Shown piece after piece: positions 1 to 7,501 of a stretch of DNA of 23,716 nt. Under the pieces are notes generated by a model. It searched no databases. It saw nothing but the letters and a program-made list of their open reading frames with translations, and was not told the origin of the DNA. Both the position numbers and the translations under genes were made by a program. Within the stretch, counting starts at the first letter, position 1. Every line of letters starts with the position of its first letter. Source of the stretch: JAVBQL01 sp031549085 (lineage in GTDB: Bacteria > Spirochaetota > GWE2-31-10 > MWDO01); the NCBI GenBank assembly GCA_031549085.1, contig JAVBQL010000028.1, forward strand, positions 1 to 23,716. The letters are read 5' to 3'.

Positions 1-41
1 ATTTTTCTTCTTATTACTTAAGAAAAAATGTTTTTATAACG

Positions 42-160
42 TAGATAATGCTCGGTTTCTATGTTGTAGTGTCCACCGAAAAACTTTTTTTGTATGGTTT
101 TCCCCAATAATAAAAAGTTTTTCGTTGCACACTACATAATAGAAACCGAGCTTTATCTAG
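42..160. repeat. Long imperfect inverted repeat (foldback hairpin)
   Basis: Arms of about 47 bp (42-88 and 112-160) are near-complementary. Each carries the block GCTCGGTTTCTAT, then a variant of GTAGTGT, then CGAAAAACTTTTT, around a loop of about 22 bases. There is no ORF. It lies downstream of the oxidoreductase operon. It could be a small foldback element or a transcript-end structure; it is not clearly the same family as the repeats at 7091, 22611 and 23490. Confidence 0.7.
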
Positions 161-166
161 TTAATA

Positions 167-203
167 AACAAGTTTTTGCTTACGTAATAAGCAGAAACTT
201 GTT
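167..203. repeat. Hairpin with 16-bp arms
   Basis: AACAAGTTTTTGCTTA at 167-182 pairs with TAAGCAGAAACTTGTT at 188-203 (one mismatch) around a 5-base loop. It sits right beside the larger foldback at 42-160. There is no adjacent T-run on the leftward strand, so it is not an obvious intrinsic terminator. Confidence 0.65.
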
Positions 204-266
204 ACATTATAATAGGTGTTAGAATACCACATCAAGCTCTATTTTGCTAACAAGCCCTCTTTATCT

Positions 267-292
267 CCCCCTCTCATAACAAGGAGAGGGGG
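267..292. terminator. C/G-rich hairpin downstream of the oxidoreductase operon
   Basis: CCCCCTCTC at 267-275 pairs perfectly with GAGAGGGGG at 284-292 (8-base loop). It is the most GC-rich spot in the first 350 bases and lies 55 bases past the stop of the gamma-subunit gene. A U-run is missing, so a role in termination or 3' end protection is inferred. The rest of 1-346 holds only the two hairpins upstream of it. Confidence 0.4.
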
Positions 293-346
293 TAGGGGGG
301 AGAGGTGTAAAAAACGCTCTCTCCAAAAACTCTACATTAAAAATAG

Positions 347-877
347 TTAGATTGCATCATAGCCAGCTTTTATGGCTTTTATATTTAGTTCCAAAAGTTC
401 AGGCTTGAAGTTTGGAAACACATCTTTCAACGCAAGTGTAAGTCCATCAACAGAGACAATTCCAAGTTTTGCCAAAGCTCCAAGCATAACCATATTTGTT
501 GCCCTAACATTTCCAAGCTTTATTGCTATATTTGTTGCATCAATATAGCTTGACTTTAGATCATCACGCTTAACCTTCTCATCAACAAGAGAGCTGTTTA
601 CTATAAATATAGCTCCTTTTGATGCTATTGGCTCATACTTATCTTTTGATGGTTTGTTAAAAGCCAGCACAACATCAGGAGAGCTTATGACAGGGGAAGC
701 AATAACTTTTTCACTTACAACAATAGAGCAGTTGCATGTTCCCCCCCTCATCTCGGCTCCATATGATGGATAGTGTGTAGCCTCTTTTTTATCTTTTATA
801 GCAGCGACAGCAAGAAGTTTTCCAGCAACCAGTATCCCCTGTCCGCCAAATCCAGCTAATATAATTTTACTTTCCAT
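347..877 (-). CDS. 2-oxoacid:ferredoxin oxidoreductase, gamma subunit
   Basis: 176 aa, the usual size for the separate gamma subunit of four-subunit 2-oxoacid:ferredoxin oxidoreductases (KOR/VOR type). The N-terminal GFGGQG (residues 9-14) is the glycine-rich signature of the POR gamma domain, and PSYGAEMRGGTCNCS (37-51) is the family's conserved core. The complex oxidatively decarboxylates a 2-oxoacid to an acyl-CoA and reduces ferredoxin in the cytoplasm. The ATG follows an AAAGGAC ribosome binding site. It is last in the gene order ferredoxin, alpha, beta, gamma, as in Helicobacter oorDABC. A gap of 136 nt separates it from beta, wider than the other gaps, so it may be partly independently expressed. 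Which 2-oxoacid is used cannot be told from sequence alone. Confidence 0.9.
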   Translation of the reverse strand: MESKIILAGFGGQGILVAGKLLAVAAIKDKKEATHYPSYGAEMRGGTCNCSIVVSEKVIASPVISSPDVVLAFNKPSKDKYEPIASKGAIFIVNSSLVDEKVKRDDLKSSYIDATNIAIKLGNVRATNMVMLGALAKLGIVSVDGLTLALKDVFPNFKPELLELNIKAIKAGYDAI

Positions 878-1013
878 AAAATCTAGTCCTTTTATTAACT
901 TAAAGTATTATTAAAATTAATAACACCAACTATATAACAATACAAAAATAATTTCATTCATTACAGAATCGCCATTTTTTGAAAGGCTATTCATAATCAA
1001 GAGAGTGTAAATA

Positions 1014-1760
1014 TCACTCTACCTTGTTATCACGAAAGTTCTTTACTGGGAAGATATTTGTCATTGTATCTTCGATCCACTGATTTGCCTTATCAGGCTG
1101 TAATCCCCAGTTTGTTGTACAGTTTCCCAAAATCTCAACAAAAGAGTAGCCCTTTCCATCAAGCTGGTTTTGAAACGCCTTTCGTAAGACTTTCTTTGTT
1201 TTTATAATAGATTTTGTATCATTTACTTTACATCTCTCTATAAAAGTTGGTGCAGTCAATGTATTTAAAAGCTCACATGCTCCTATTGGATAGCCCTCAT
1301 TTTTTGGATCTCTGCCAAACGGAGTTGTCGCAGTCTTCTGTCCAATAGTGGTTGTAGGTGCCATCTGTCCACCAGTCATTCCATATATAGCATTGTTCAC
1401 AAATATTACAGTGATATTCTCCCCTCTGTTTGCCGCATGTATAGTCTCTGCCATACCAATTGCAAGGAGGTCGCCATCTCCTTGATAGGCAACAACAAAG
1501 TGTTCTGGCTTTGCACGCTTTACACCAGTTGCAACAGCAGGTGCCCTTCCATGAGGCGCCTCGATTGCATCACAATCTATATAATTGTATAACAAAACTG
1601 AACAGCCAACAGGTGCGACAAATATTGTCTTTTTTTGGATATCAAACTCATCTATCAACTCTGCAACAAGCTTGTGTATAAGGCTATGTGAGCAGCCGGG
1701 ACAAAAGTGCATATCCGCTTTTGTTAGACTTTTTGGTCTTTCATATATTGTCTTTATCAT
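1014..1760 (-). CDS. 2-oxoacid:ferredoxin oxidoreductase, beta (thiamine diphosphate) subunit
   Basis: 248 aa, typical of the TPP-binding beta subunit. CPGCSH (20-25) is the conserved N-terminal CxxC region. GDGD (94-97) followed about 25 residues later by NN (122-123) is the thiamine diphosphate/Mg binding motif, and IYGMTGGQ (125-132) is the family core. It forms the catalytic centre with the alpha subunit. The ATG follows GGAGAA. It starts 16 nt after the alpha stop, so it is almost certainly co-transcribed with it. Homologues are annotated as KorB, OorB or VorA depending on the substrate assumed; the substrate here is not settled. Confidence 0.93.
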   Translation of the reverse strand: MIKTIYERPKSLTKADMHFCPGCSHSLIHKLVAELIDEFDIQKKTIFVAPVGCSVLLYNYIDCDAIEAPHGRAPAVATGVKRAKPEHFVVAYQGDGDLLAIGMAETIHAANRGENITVIFVNNAIYGMTGGQMAPTTTIGQKTATTPFGRDPKNEGYPIGACELLNTLTAPTFIERCKVNDTKSIIKTKKVLRKAFQNQLDGKGYSFVEILGNCTTNWGLQPDKANQWIEDTMTNIFPVKNFRDNKVE

Positions 1761-1776
1761 AATTTCTCCATTACAA

Positions 1777-2808
1777 TTAAATTTTCATAAGGAAATCTTG
1801 AATCTCCTCTTCACTAAACACCATCCCACCAAGCTTGTTCAAAGAGAGGATATTAGGGTTGCATGTTGCAAGCTTTACATCCTGCTCAAGCTGGTTGTGT
1901 GCCATCTCAATCACTGCAAGCTTTTTACCCTTGGCAACTTTTTCAAGCTCTTTGCTTGGAAACGGCCACAAGGTTATTGGTCTAAACATACCAATTTTCT
2001 TACCATTCTCTCTTGCATGGTCTATTGATGACTTTGCAATTCTTGCAGATATTCCATAAGCAACAACAATAGTGTCCGCATCATCAATTCTATACTCTTC
2101 AAATAAAGATAGTTCGCTCTCTATTTTTCTATACTTCTCTTGAAGATGAAGATTGTGCCTCTCAAGATAGTCATCGGGGTTTAGATAGAGTGAGTGTACA
2201 ACCTGCTGATCTCCGCCGCGTCCAACAGAGAAATCTATATTATCGTTGACCTTAACAAAATCTGGAAGCACTACTGCCTCTGACATCTGTGCAAGCACAC
2301 CATCGGCCAAGAGCATAACTGGGTTTCTATATTTAAATGCCAAGTCGAAAGACATCACCGTTAAATCTATAATCTCCTGAACTGTATGCGGTGCCAAAAC
2401 GATCAAGTTGTAGTCTCCATGTCCGCCGCCCTTTGTTGACTGAAGATAGTCAGCTTGAGATGGACCAATATTTCCAAGCCCTGGACCGCCTCTCATCATA
2501 TTTACAATAAAGCACGGAATCTCTGCCCCTGCTATATATGACAATCCCTCCTGCATCAATGAGAGGCCAGGAGATGATGATGATGTCATTGCTCTAACTC
2601 CAGCAGCTGCTGCTCCATAGACCATATTAATAGAAGCAACCTCACTTTCAGCCTGAATAAAGATTCCGCCAACCTCTGGCAGTCTCTTTGACATATAGGC
2701 TGGGATCTCATTTTGAGGGGTGATTGGATAACCAAAGTAGTATTTACAGCCAGCCCTAACAGCTGCCTCTGCCAAGGCCTCATTGCCTTTCATCAATTGT
2801 TTTTCCAT
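1777..2808 (-). CDS. vorB: 2-oxoacid:ferredoxin oxidoreductase, alpha subunit (VorB-like)
   Basis: 343 aa. It holds the pyrimidine-binding domain of the oxidoreductase: MKGNEALAEAA near the start, GYPITPQNEI (about residues 22-31), TSSSSPGLSLMQEG, the GPGLGNIGPSQADY stretch and GGGHGDY. This wording is that of the subunit often annotated as 3-methyl-2-oxobutanoate dehydrogenase subunit VorB; the 2-oxoglutarate enzymes (KorA/OorA) are close relatives, so the symbol is tentative. Substrates could be branched-chain 2-oxoacids or 2-oxoglutarate. The ribosome binding site GGAGGAGG lies inside the last codons of the ferredoxin gene, 5 nt before this ATG, which implies translational coupling. Confidence 0.93.
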   Translation of the reverse strand: MEKQLMKGNEALAEAAVRAGCKYYFGYPITPQNEIPAYMSKRLPEVGGIFIQAESEVASINMVYGAAAAGVRAMTSSSSPGLSLMQEGLSYIAGAEIPCFIVNMMRGGPGLGNIGPSQADYLQSTKGGGHGDYNLIVLAPHTVQEIIDLTVMSFDLAFKYRNPVMLLADGVLAQMSEAVVLPDFVKVNDNIDFSVGRGGDQQVVHSLYLNPDDYLERHNLHLQEKYRKIESELSLFEEYRIDDADTIVVAYGISARIAKSSIDHARENGKKIGMFRPITLWPFPSKELEKVAKGKKLAVIEMAHNQLEQDVKLATCNPNILSLNKLGGMVFSEEEIQDFLMKI

Positions 2809-2813
2809 ACCTG

Positions 2814-3032
2814 TTAATCCTCCTCCCTATATACTTCAAGGGCTGCATCAGGACAGCTTATTGCACAAAAAGAGCAGCCAGTACACTTTGCTTCATCTAT
2901 TATCTTTACTGGATCATACCCATGGGAGTTTATCTTGCCAGAGTATCCAATTATTTTCTGAGGACACTCACCAACGCATATGCCGCAGCTTTTGCATCTC
3001 TCCTCATCTATTTTAACAATATTTTTTTTCAA
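2814..3032 (-). CDS. 2-oxoacid:ferredoxin oxidoreductase, ferredoxin (delta) subunit
   Basis: Small 2x[4Fe-4S] ferredoxin with two cysteine groups, CKSCGICVGECP and CTGCSFCAISCP, passing electrons from the catalytic subunits to ferredoxin. I choose the TTG at 3032 (72 aa) because it follows AAGGAG by 9 nt and puts the first cluster about where it is in homologues. A GTG at 3095 would give 93 aa. That GTG has no ribosome binding site and lies only about 12 nt below a putative -10 (3107-3112), too close to be translated well from that promoter. First gene of the operon; alpha begins 5 nt after its stop. Confidence 0.85.
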   Translation of the reverse strand: MKKNIVKIDEERCKSCGICVGECPQKIIGYSGKINSHGYDPVKIIDEAKCTGCSFCAISCPDAALEVYREED

Positions 3033-3106
3033 AAGTTTTTTCTCCTTTATATCTATTGCAAAAGGGCTAGATCTATCTCCACATCCTCTTTGCACTATTT
3101 AAGTTA

Positions 3107-3135
3107 TATTTAAATAAGTTTTTATATTGTGTCAA
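3107..3135 (-). promoter_or_regulatory. Putative sigma-70 promoter of the oxidoreductase operon
   Basis: On the minus strand TTGACA (3130-3135) is followed by a 17-bp spacer and TAAATA (3107-3112). A shifted -10, TATAAC, lies a few bases further on. It lies in the 3032-3154 gap after dapL, so the operon can be transcribed on its own or by read-through from dapL, after which I see no terminator. Confidence 0.5.
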
Positions 3136-3153
3136 ATGGGACTCAATAAAATT

Positions 3154-4383
3154 TTATATCTTTAAACTCTTCAACCTACTTACAGCCTCAAGAACATTCT
3201 CTCTGCTGTTGAAGCATGATATTCTTATATAGCCCTCACCACAGAGACCAAATCCAACACCGGGAGTAACAACAATTTGAACATCATTAAGAAGTTTGTT
3301 GAAAAAATCCCATGATAGATATGAGCCGGGGGTTCTGCACCAAAGATATGGAGAGTTGTCCCCTCCTATATAGTCAATACCAATTGAAGAAAGAGCTTCA
3401 CCAAGAATCTTTGCATTTTCAAGATAGAAATCGATTACCTTATCAACCTGTTCTCTTCCCTCTTTTGTAAAGACCTGCTCAGCTGCCTTTTGAGTGATAT
3501 ATGAAACCCCATTAAATTTTGTAGATTGGCGTCTAAGCCACAAATCATGTATATTGTGAAGAACATTATTCTCATCAGAGACCTTTAAGTTCTTTGGAAT
3601 TACAGTGTATGAACATCTAACCCCCGTAAAGCCAGCCGTCTTTGATAAGCTTCTAATCTCAAGAGCAACCTCTTTTGCACCTGGAATCTCAAATATTGAG
3701 TGCGGTATATTTGGATCTCTAATAAATGCCTCATATGCAGCATCATATATTATAAGAGACTTATTTTCATAAGCATATGCAACCCAATCTTCAAGATACT
3801 CTCTTGTTGCAACCTGTCCAGTTGGATTATTTGGAAAACAGAGATATATAAGATCAACACGTTCTTTTGGAATTTCAGGCAAAAATTTGTTTGATTCGTT
3901 GCACTCTAAATAGCAGACACCTTGGTATCTCCCATCAACCTGCTCGCCTGTACGTCCAGCAATCACATTGCTGTCTATATATACTGGGTATACGGGATCA
4001 GTAATTGCAACCTTTGCATCAACAGAAAAGAGCTCTTGTATATTTGCAACATCCTCTTTTGCACCGGTTGAAACAAATATCTCACTTGCACTTATATCAA
4101 CTCCACGGGAGATATAATCAAAATTTGCAATCTTTTCTCTCAAAGATTCATATCCCTCATATGGAGGATAACCTTTAAAAAGCTCCTTTTTCCCCATTTC
4201 ATCGACAGCTCCATGCATACTCCAGACAACACTTGGAACTAATGGCTCTGTAACATCGCCAATTCCAAGTCTGATAATTTTTTTATTAGGATTTTGCTCT
4301 CTATAGTGTTCAACAAGTCTAGAAATTTCAGCAAACAGGTAACTTCCCTTTAATTTTAAAAAATTAGGATTAAGTTTTATCAT
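3154..4383 (-). CDS. dapL: LL-diaminopimelate aminotransferase
   Basis: 409 aa, the normal length of DapL, a class I/II fold PLP aminotransferase that converts tetrahydrodipicolinate and glutamate directly to LL-2,6-diaminopimelate for lysine and peptidoglycan. Visible motifs are GDVTEPL (42-48), FKGYPPYEGY (69-78), CFPNNPTG (182-189), the aspartate of IIYDAAYEAF (211-220), and SLSKTAGFTG (245-254) with the PLP lysine at 248. RRQSTKFNG further on is typical of DapL rather than aspartate aminotransferases. It is monocistronic or leads into the downstream operon, and has a perfect consensus promoter. DapL is known from Leptospira, Chlamydia, plants and some anaerobes. Confidence 0.95.
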   Translation of the reverse strand: MIKLNPNFLKLKGSYLFAEISRLVEHYREQNPNKKIIRLGIGDVTEPLVPSVVWSMHGAVDEMGKKELFKGYPPYEGYESLREKIANFDYISRGVDISASEIFVSTGAKEDVANIQELFSVDAKVAITDPVYPVYIDSNVIAGRTGEQVDGRYQGVCYLECNESNKFLPEIPKERVDLIYLCFPNNPTGQVATREYLEDWVAYAYENKSLIIYDAAYEAFIRDPNIPHSIFEIPGAKEVALEIRSLSKTAGFTGVRCSYTVIPKNLKVSDENNVLHNIHDLWLRRQSTKFNGVSYITQKAAEQVFTKEGREQVDKVIDFYLENAKILGEALSSIGIDYIGGDNSPYLWCRTPGSYLSWDFFNKLLNDVQIVVTPGVGFGLCGEGYIRISCFNSRENVLEAVSRLKSLKI

Positions 4384-4433
4384 GTTTTTGCCTCCAACTT
4401 TTTCAAATTTAACTTTTATGATTGATACAAGCT

Positions 4434-4462
4434 ATTATACTAAAAGAATAGTTAATTGTCAA
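4434..4462 (-). promoter_or_regulatory. Consensus sigma-70 promoter of dapL
   Basis: On the minus strand TTGACA (4457-4462), a 17-bp spacer and TATAAT (4434-4439) match the consensus exactly. The -10 is about 50 nt above the dapL ATG. The gap 4384-4630 also has to hold the rightward promoter of the NHL gene; a weak candidate is TTGATA, 17 bp, TAAAGT at 4560-4588. Confidence 0.8.
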
Positions 4463-4630
4463 AATCTTATACAATTTTATTTTTCAAAAATAGCACAACT
4501 TTTGAAATTTTAAAATATAGAGGGTGATACTGTTTTAAATAAGTTGTGTAAAGTTTTTATTGATAAAAACAAAAAATAGTAGTAAAGTTATCTTTATAAA
4601 TATCACTTTATTAGAAAAATATAAAAGATA

Positions 4631-5590
4631 ATGATTTTATTAAACATTTTTTGCAAGTGTCTATTTTTTGCAGAATTGATCATTAATAAAAATGTAATGA
4701 TATTTTTATTAATGATATTTTCTGCCTATTTTAATATCTATTCACAAGAAAAAATAAAAGGTGTTCGATATCTATCATCTTTTAGTGTTAAAGATGATTC
4801 AAACTCTATATTAGAGAGCTCATATGAAATAGCAATTGGTCCTACTGAGAATAAGATATTTGTTACAGACTCAAAAAACAACAGAATTATAATATTGGAT
4901 AAAAATTATAACTATATAGACTCCTTTAGGCACTCTTTCGACTTTCCATATGCAATTGCTATAAGAGATGATAATCTCTATGTGGGCAACACCTACAAAT
5001 ATTTTATCGATGTTTTCAATAAAGATGGCTCTTTTTTAAGAACACTAAACACAGGTAGCCTCAAAAGCCATATAGCGTATATAAGCAGTATGGCCTTTAC
5101 CAGCGATGGCTCACTTTTTGTTGTAAACTCTGTAAGAAGCTTTATTGATATATTTGATAAAGGAGGCAACTACCTCTTTAGTTTTGGAGGAGATGGAGTT
5201 GCAAAAGGACAATTTACTGAACCTTATGGAGTTGCAGTCTCCTCTAATGATAGTATATACATTACAGATAACAATAATCGTATTCAGGTTTTTGATAAAA
5301 ATGGACTTTTTCTTTTTCAGTGGGGAAGAAGTGGCAGCAGATATGGCGAATTTGATACCCCAAGAGGGATTGCTATAGATAAATTTGATAATATCTATGT
5401 TGCGGATAGTATAAATAGCCGTATACAGGTTTTTGATAAGGGGGGAAAGTATGTTTATAGCTTTGGCAAGCGGGGAACAAGAAACGGTGAATTTGGAAGG
5501 CCATACTTTATTACTTTAGACAGCAACGACAGAATATATGTTGTTGATGAGTGGAACTATCGAACGCAAGTTTTTGCACTTATATATTAA
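4631..5590 (+). CDS. Secreted NHL-repeat beta-propeller protein
   Basis: 319 aa. A hydrophobic N-terminus (about 1-36) ending before SQEK looks like a signal peptide or membrane anchor. The rest is six NHL-type repeats (around 64-92, 104-132, 150-178, 197-224, 243-270, 290-316) with the recurring pattern of P-x-G/A-I/V-A, an aspartate or asparagine turn, IYV/IAD, and RIQVFDK. Six repeats would close one six-bladed propeller. Such propellers usually bind protein, carbohydrate or RNA; here an extracytoplasmic role is inferred. The start is uncertain: the first ATG has a poor ribosome binding site, and an in-frame ATG at codon 23 would give a shorter leader. No catalytic domain is attached. Confidence 0.85.
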   Translation: MILLNIFCKCLFFAELIINKNVMIFLLMIFSAYFNIYSQEKIKGVRYLSSFSVKDDSNSILESSYEIAIGPTENKIFVTDSKNNRIIILDKNYNYIDSFRHSFDFPYAIAIRDDNLYVGNTYKYFIDVFNKDGSFLRTLNTGSLKSHIAYISSMAFTSDGSLFVVNSVRSFIDIFDKGGNYLFSFGGDGVAKGQFTEPYGVAVSSNDSIYITDNNNRIQVFDKNGLFLFQWGRSGSRYGEFDTPRGIAIDKFDNIYVADSINSRIQVFDKGGKYVYSFGKRGTRNGEFGRPYFITLDSNDRIYVVDEWNYRTQVFALIY

Positions 5591-5705
5591 AAATGTAGGT
5601 TCTATAGATTCTGCTCCTATCACAAGAATTGGAAAGATAGTATCTTTTTTGCATAAAAATATTTGTCAAAAAGGGCATGAGAAGTTAAAAAAATAAGGAA
5701 GATCT

Positions 5706-7061
5706 ATGTCATTAAAAGCATCAATATCTGGAATTAGAGGCATTGTTGGGGAGACACTTACTGTTCCAGTAATAACAAACTATATCCTATCATTCTGCAC
5801 CATTATGCCAAAGGGCAAAATAATCTTAGGTAGAGACTCTCGTGTAAGTGGAGAGGTTATATCAACCCTTGTAAGAGGAATTATCAACTGTACTGGACGT
5901 GATGTCATCGATTTGGAGATTGTCCCAACCCCTTTCCTGCTTCATGTTGTTACAAAAAGTGATGACTATGCAGGTGGCATTGTGATAACTGCAAGCCACA
6001 ACCCTGAGGAGTGGAATGCTCTAAAATTCGTAAACTCTAATGGCAAATTTTTAAACTCACTTCAATTTGAAAAACTAACAAGTGTCTATGAGAGTAACAA
6101 CTTTTCATATGCAAAATATGACGAGCTTGGCTCATACTCAAAAAATAGAGAGCTTGCCTCATCAAACATAGGAAATATAATAAATTTTGTTGGAAACTCC
6201 CTTATAAAGAGAAAGAATTTTTCTGTTGGCTTTGACACAGTAAATGGAGCCTGTGGTCATTGGGTAGAAAAATTTTTAAGAGAGATTGGTGTTGGAAGAA
6301 TAGGCTCTATCAATATTGAACCAACAGGAAAATTTGCCCATGGGCCAGAGCCAACGCCTGAAAATTTAAGCGATCTATCTACTCTTATAAAAAATAATAG
6401 GCTTAATGTTGGCTTTGCTCTTGACCCTGATGGAGATAGGCTTGTTGTCTCTGATGAGAATGGTGTTATTCTATCAGAGGAGATGACTCTTGTGTTATGT
6501 GTTGAATACTATCTAAGTTACCATAGAAATAGTGACATTGTTGTAAATCTTTCAACATCAAAAATGGTAGATACTGTCGCAAAAAAATTTGGTCGAGAGG
6601 TTAAGAGGGCAAAGACTGGGGAGATAAATGTTACAGAGACCATGGAGGAGGGGCGAGAGCTGATTGGTGGAGAGGGAAATGGTGGAGTTATTGCAATAGA
6701 GATAAATAGATGCAGAGATGCTTTTGTTGGGATGGGGTTTATTCTTGACTATATGGCGAGATCTAATAAAACTATAAGTGAGCTTGTTGCAAATATACCA
6801 AAGTATACCCTTATAAAAGAGAAATTTACTGTAAAAGATGACAGTATTGATATCAATAAGCTTAATAAGAGCCTGAAAAATAGGTTTAAAGATGCAAAGA
6901 TAGATTCTAGAGATGGAATTAGAGCTGATTTTGATGATAATAGCTGGTTTTTGATTAGAAAAAGTAATACAGAACCTGTTGTTAGAGTCTTTGCAGAGGC
7001 TGCAACAGAGGAGGCTGCACAAAAACTAATTTCTGAAGTAAAAGAGAGTTGCGACATATAA
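5706..7061 (+). CDS. glmM: Phosphoglucosamine mutase / phosphomannomutase family enzyme
   Basis: 451 aa, full length for the alpha-D-phosphohexomutase family. Landmarks in order: SISGIRG (6-12), TASHNP (95-100) with phosphoserine 97, the metal loop DPDGDR (240-245), the sugar-binding loop GEGNGG (322-327) and the phosphate-binding RKSNTEP (418-424). The opening resembles the SGIRG type annotated as phosphoglucosamine mutase in Bacteroidetes and relatives, so GlcN-6-P to GlcN-1-P for UDP-GlcNAc is the likely role. Mannose or glucose phosphates are possible substrates, which would link it to the gmd gene in this window. AAGGAAG sits 5 nt before the ATG. The symbol is provisional; the family assignment is firm. 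Confidence 0.88.
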   Translation: MSLKASISGIRGIVGETLTVPVITNYILSFCTIMPKGKIILGRDSRVSGEVISTLVRGIINCTGRDVIDLEIVPTPFLLHVVTKSDDYAGGIVITASHNPEEWNALKFVNSNGKFLNSLQFEKLTSVYESNNFSYAKYDELGSYSKNRELASSNIGNIINFVGNSLIKRKNFSVGFDTVNGACGHWVEKFLREIGVGRIGSINIEPTGKFAHGPEPTPENLSDLSTLIKNNRLNVGFALDPDGDRLVVSDENGVILSEEMTLVLCVEYYLSYHRNSDIVVNLSTSKMVDTVAKKFGREVKRAKTGEINVTETMEEGRELIGGEGNGGVIAIEINRCRDAFVGMGFILDYMARSNKTISELVANIPKYTLIKEKFTVKDDSIDINKLNKSLKNRFKDAKIDSRDGIRADFDDNSWFLIRKSNTEPVVRVFAEAATEEAAQKLISEVKESCDI

Positions 7062-7090
7062 TTTTTTTACTTTTATTTACTTATTCCAAT

Positions 7091-7404
7091 CTCCAATGGT
7101 CAGTTTAATACTATTGTCATATTAGCACCAATCAAGCTTAACAGATATAGAAACTTCTCTGTGCATTACTCATTAGCAAGTCACACTTAATGGGCAAATG
7201 TCACCTAAAAGAAAAGAAAAAAGAAAAAGTTAAAATATATAGGCTGGGGGTTTTACCCCCGCCTATATATTTTAATTCTCTCTTCTTTCTCTTTTTTTAA
7301 GCAGCGTCTGCTTGTTATATGTCTTCGTACTGACATGGAAATAATGATTATTAAATATTAATAGTACATTTGTGATAAGCAAGTTTTACTAACCATTTAA
7401 TATG
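7091..7404 (-). repeat. Foldback repeat, copy 1
   Basis: 314-bp intergenic element that fills most of the 440-base gap 7062-7501. Ends are inverted: AATGGTCAGT at 7095-7104 and ACTAACCATT at 7389-7398. Inside are purine-rich (7205-7230) and pyrimidine-rich (7274-7300) arms around a near-perfect hairpin (7231-7274) whose minus-strand loop is TAAAA between GGGGG and CCCCC. The minus strand aligns over almost its full length with copies 2 and 3 on the plus strand. It encodes no protein. Downstream of it, TATAAT at 7479-7484 may be the -10 for the next gene. Confidence 0.8.
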
Positions 7405-7501
7405 TAATAAAAAAACCTCTATGAAAAAGATCTATTATATGATATATTAATATCCAAAATTATGAACACAATCTAAATTATAATATTTAAAGAGACATAT
7501 A

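Noticed and set aside
1585..2028. Plus-strand ORF of 147 codons across the alpha and beta subunit genes
   Set aside because: It lies antisense to two strongly supported, motif-bearing genes; the protein has no recognisable features.
6558..7022. Minus-strand ORF of 154 codons within the mutase gene
   Set aside because: It lies antisense to a full-length enzyme with all active-site motifs. Its Ser/Ile/Cys-rich composition is typical of a shadow frame.
7091..7404. Simple intrinsic terminator for the mutase gene
   Set aside because: The hairpin is far longer than a terminator, is part of a 314-bp unit with inverted ends, and recurs elsewhere next to unrelated genes.
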